Source: an uncultured Spirochaetales bacterium (GTDB lineage Bacteria; Spirochaetota; Spirochaetia; Treponematales; Treponemataceae). Taken from it: 5,537 bases of DNA. Position 1 is the first letter of the stretch, and each line of letters starts with the position of its first letter. The stretch is from contig CAMGSV010000165.1 of NCBI GenBank assembly GCA_946061495.1, positions 1 through 5,537 of the forward strand, in the 5' to 3' direction. Shown one piece after another: positions 5,049-5,537 of this stretch. The notes beneath the pieces were generated by a model, which saw only the letters and a program-made list of their open reading frames with translations, was not told where the DNA came from and searched no databases. The translations under genes were made by a program, and so were the position numbers.

Positions 5049-5537
5049 AATTCATTCTAACCTGGAAAAACATTTTGGTCTGACAGGAATTTGGTTTGCT
5101 GTGGGCAAAGCAATTGATGTGCCTTTGGTTCTGGTTTCAGTTTTGGAACAAAAAAACTGGATGTGTTTATCTCAATCAAGCTCACACATTCCTCAGGAAA
5201 AGGTCATTGTCGGTTTTACTTACCGGGGAAAGATTTTTCAGTTAGAAGCTCGAATAGGTGATACTGATTGTGGAAATGACATGCTGCAAATCCTTTTTGA
5301 CCAGAATCTCCCCCAAGAGCTAGAAAAGGAAATTGAAGAATATTTGCGGATAGACTCCAATGCGGAGCGTCGGAGGGGTGTTCGTTATGTTGTTGGATTA
5401 AAGGAAAATAGATGGGCTCTGTTTGGATTGAAGTCTCAACGGCAACTCTTGCTTTCTGGCAGAAATATGATTGATGTGGTGATCTCTGATGTATCTTCCC
5501 ACGGGGCATTGGTAACAGGGGAAATGGTTCCATCTCT
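5038..5537 (+). CDS. PilZ-domain protein, probable c-di-GMP receptor, 3' partial
   Basis: 166 codons are visible and the gene runs off the window end. PilZ domains bind the second messenger cyclic di-GMP and pass the signal to partner proteins. Two diagnostic motifs are present with normal spacing: RxxxR as RRGVR (residues 112-116, in AERRRGVRYVVG) and DxSxxG as DVSSHG (151-156, in VVISDVSSHGALVTG). Residues 1-100 precede the PilZ domain and look like a mixed alpha/beta region (VIVGFTYRGKIFQLEARIG), possibly comparable to the N-terminal module of YcgR-type proteins, which I cannot confirm. The GTG start is chosen for GGAGG five bases upstream and overlaps the preceding gene by 11 bases. No transmembrane segment is visible in the part seen. 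The ligand motifs are intact, so binding is expected; the controlled process is unknown. Confidence 0.78.
   Translation, partial: MHCEIHSNLEKHFGLTGIWFAVGKAIDVPLVLVSVLEQKNWMCLSQSSSHIPQEKVIVGFTYRGKIFQLEARIGDTDCGNDMLQILFDQNLPQELEKEIEEYLRIDSNAERRRGVRYVVGLKENRWALFGLKSQRQLLLSGRNMIDVVISDVSSHGALVTGEMVPS

Noticed and set aside
5216..5533. Reverse-strand 105-codon frame at the right end
   Set aside because: Opposite strand to the PilZ reading frame, whose diagnostic motifs are intact; no start signal.

Overview
The window looks like accessory (mobile-element) DNA from a bacterium with strong AAGGAG-type ribosome sites and a mixed-GC genome, most likely Bacillota. That assignment is inference from translation signals and style, and no taxon marker is present. 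No tRNA, rRNA, CRISPR array, transposase or integrase was seen.

Layout. Bases 1 to about 250 carry the forward-strand end of an unrecognised gene. It is joined tail-to-tail, without a stop codon on either side, to a reverse-strand gene (about 251-1045), so a breakpoint or chimera lies near 245-265. Three reverse-strand genes follow one another in the same direction, transcribed from right to left: 4519-2765, 2716-1058 and 1045 onward. The gaps are 48 and 12 bases. A plausible sigma-70-type promoter lies at 4545-4573. On the right, two forward genes are transcribed divergently: an unknown 148-residue protein (4602-5048) and, overlapping it by 11 bases, a protein with both PilZ c-di-GMP-binding motifs (5038 to the window end).

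The core of the window is a tandem pair of multidomain proteins (584 and 552 residues). They share a clearly paralogous C-terminal half that reads as an ArdC-N-like (antirestriction/ssDNA-binding) domain plus a conserved helical tail, and they have unrelated N-terminal halves. The N-terminal half of the 552-residue protein resembles the MuF-C toxin-like domain. That of the 584-residue protein carries an HIRPDRK-type motif reminiscent of phage-associated Barnase/EndoU/ColicinE5-D/RelE-like (BECR) nucleases. Both assignments are from memory of family patterns and are not search results. This is the architecture of so-called polyvalent proteins of phages and conjugative elements.

The most striking signal is that both proteins contain, in frame and just upstream of the ArdC-N module, a strong Shine-Dalgarno sequence followed by ATG (AAGGAG-N5-ATG). 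Each gene therefore looks like an N-terminal 'warhead' spliced onto a complete ArdC-N gene that kept its own ribosome site, and each could yield a long and a short product. Base composition changes near both joints. A terminator-like hairpin with a T-tract lies about 60-100 bases inside the first warhead and could limit its expression.
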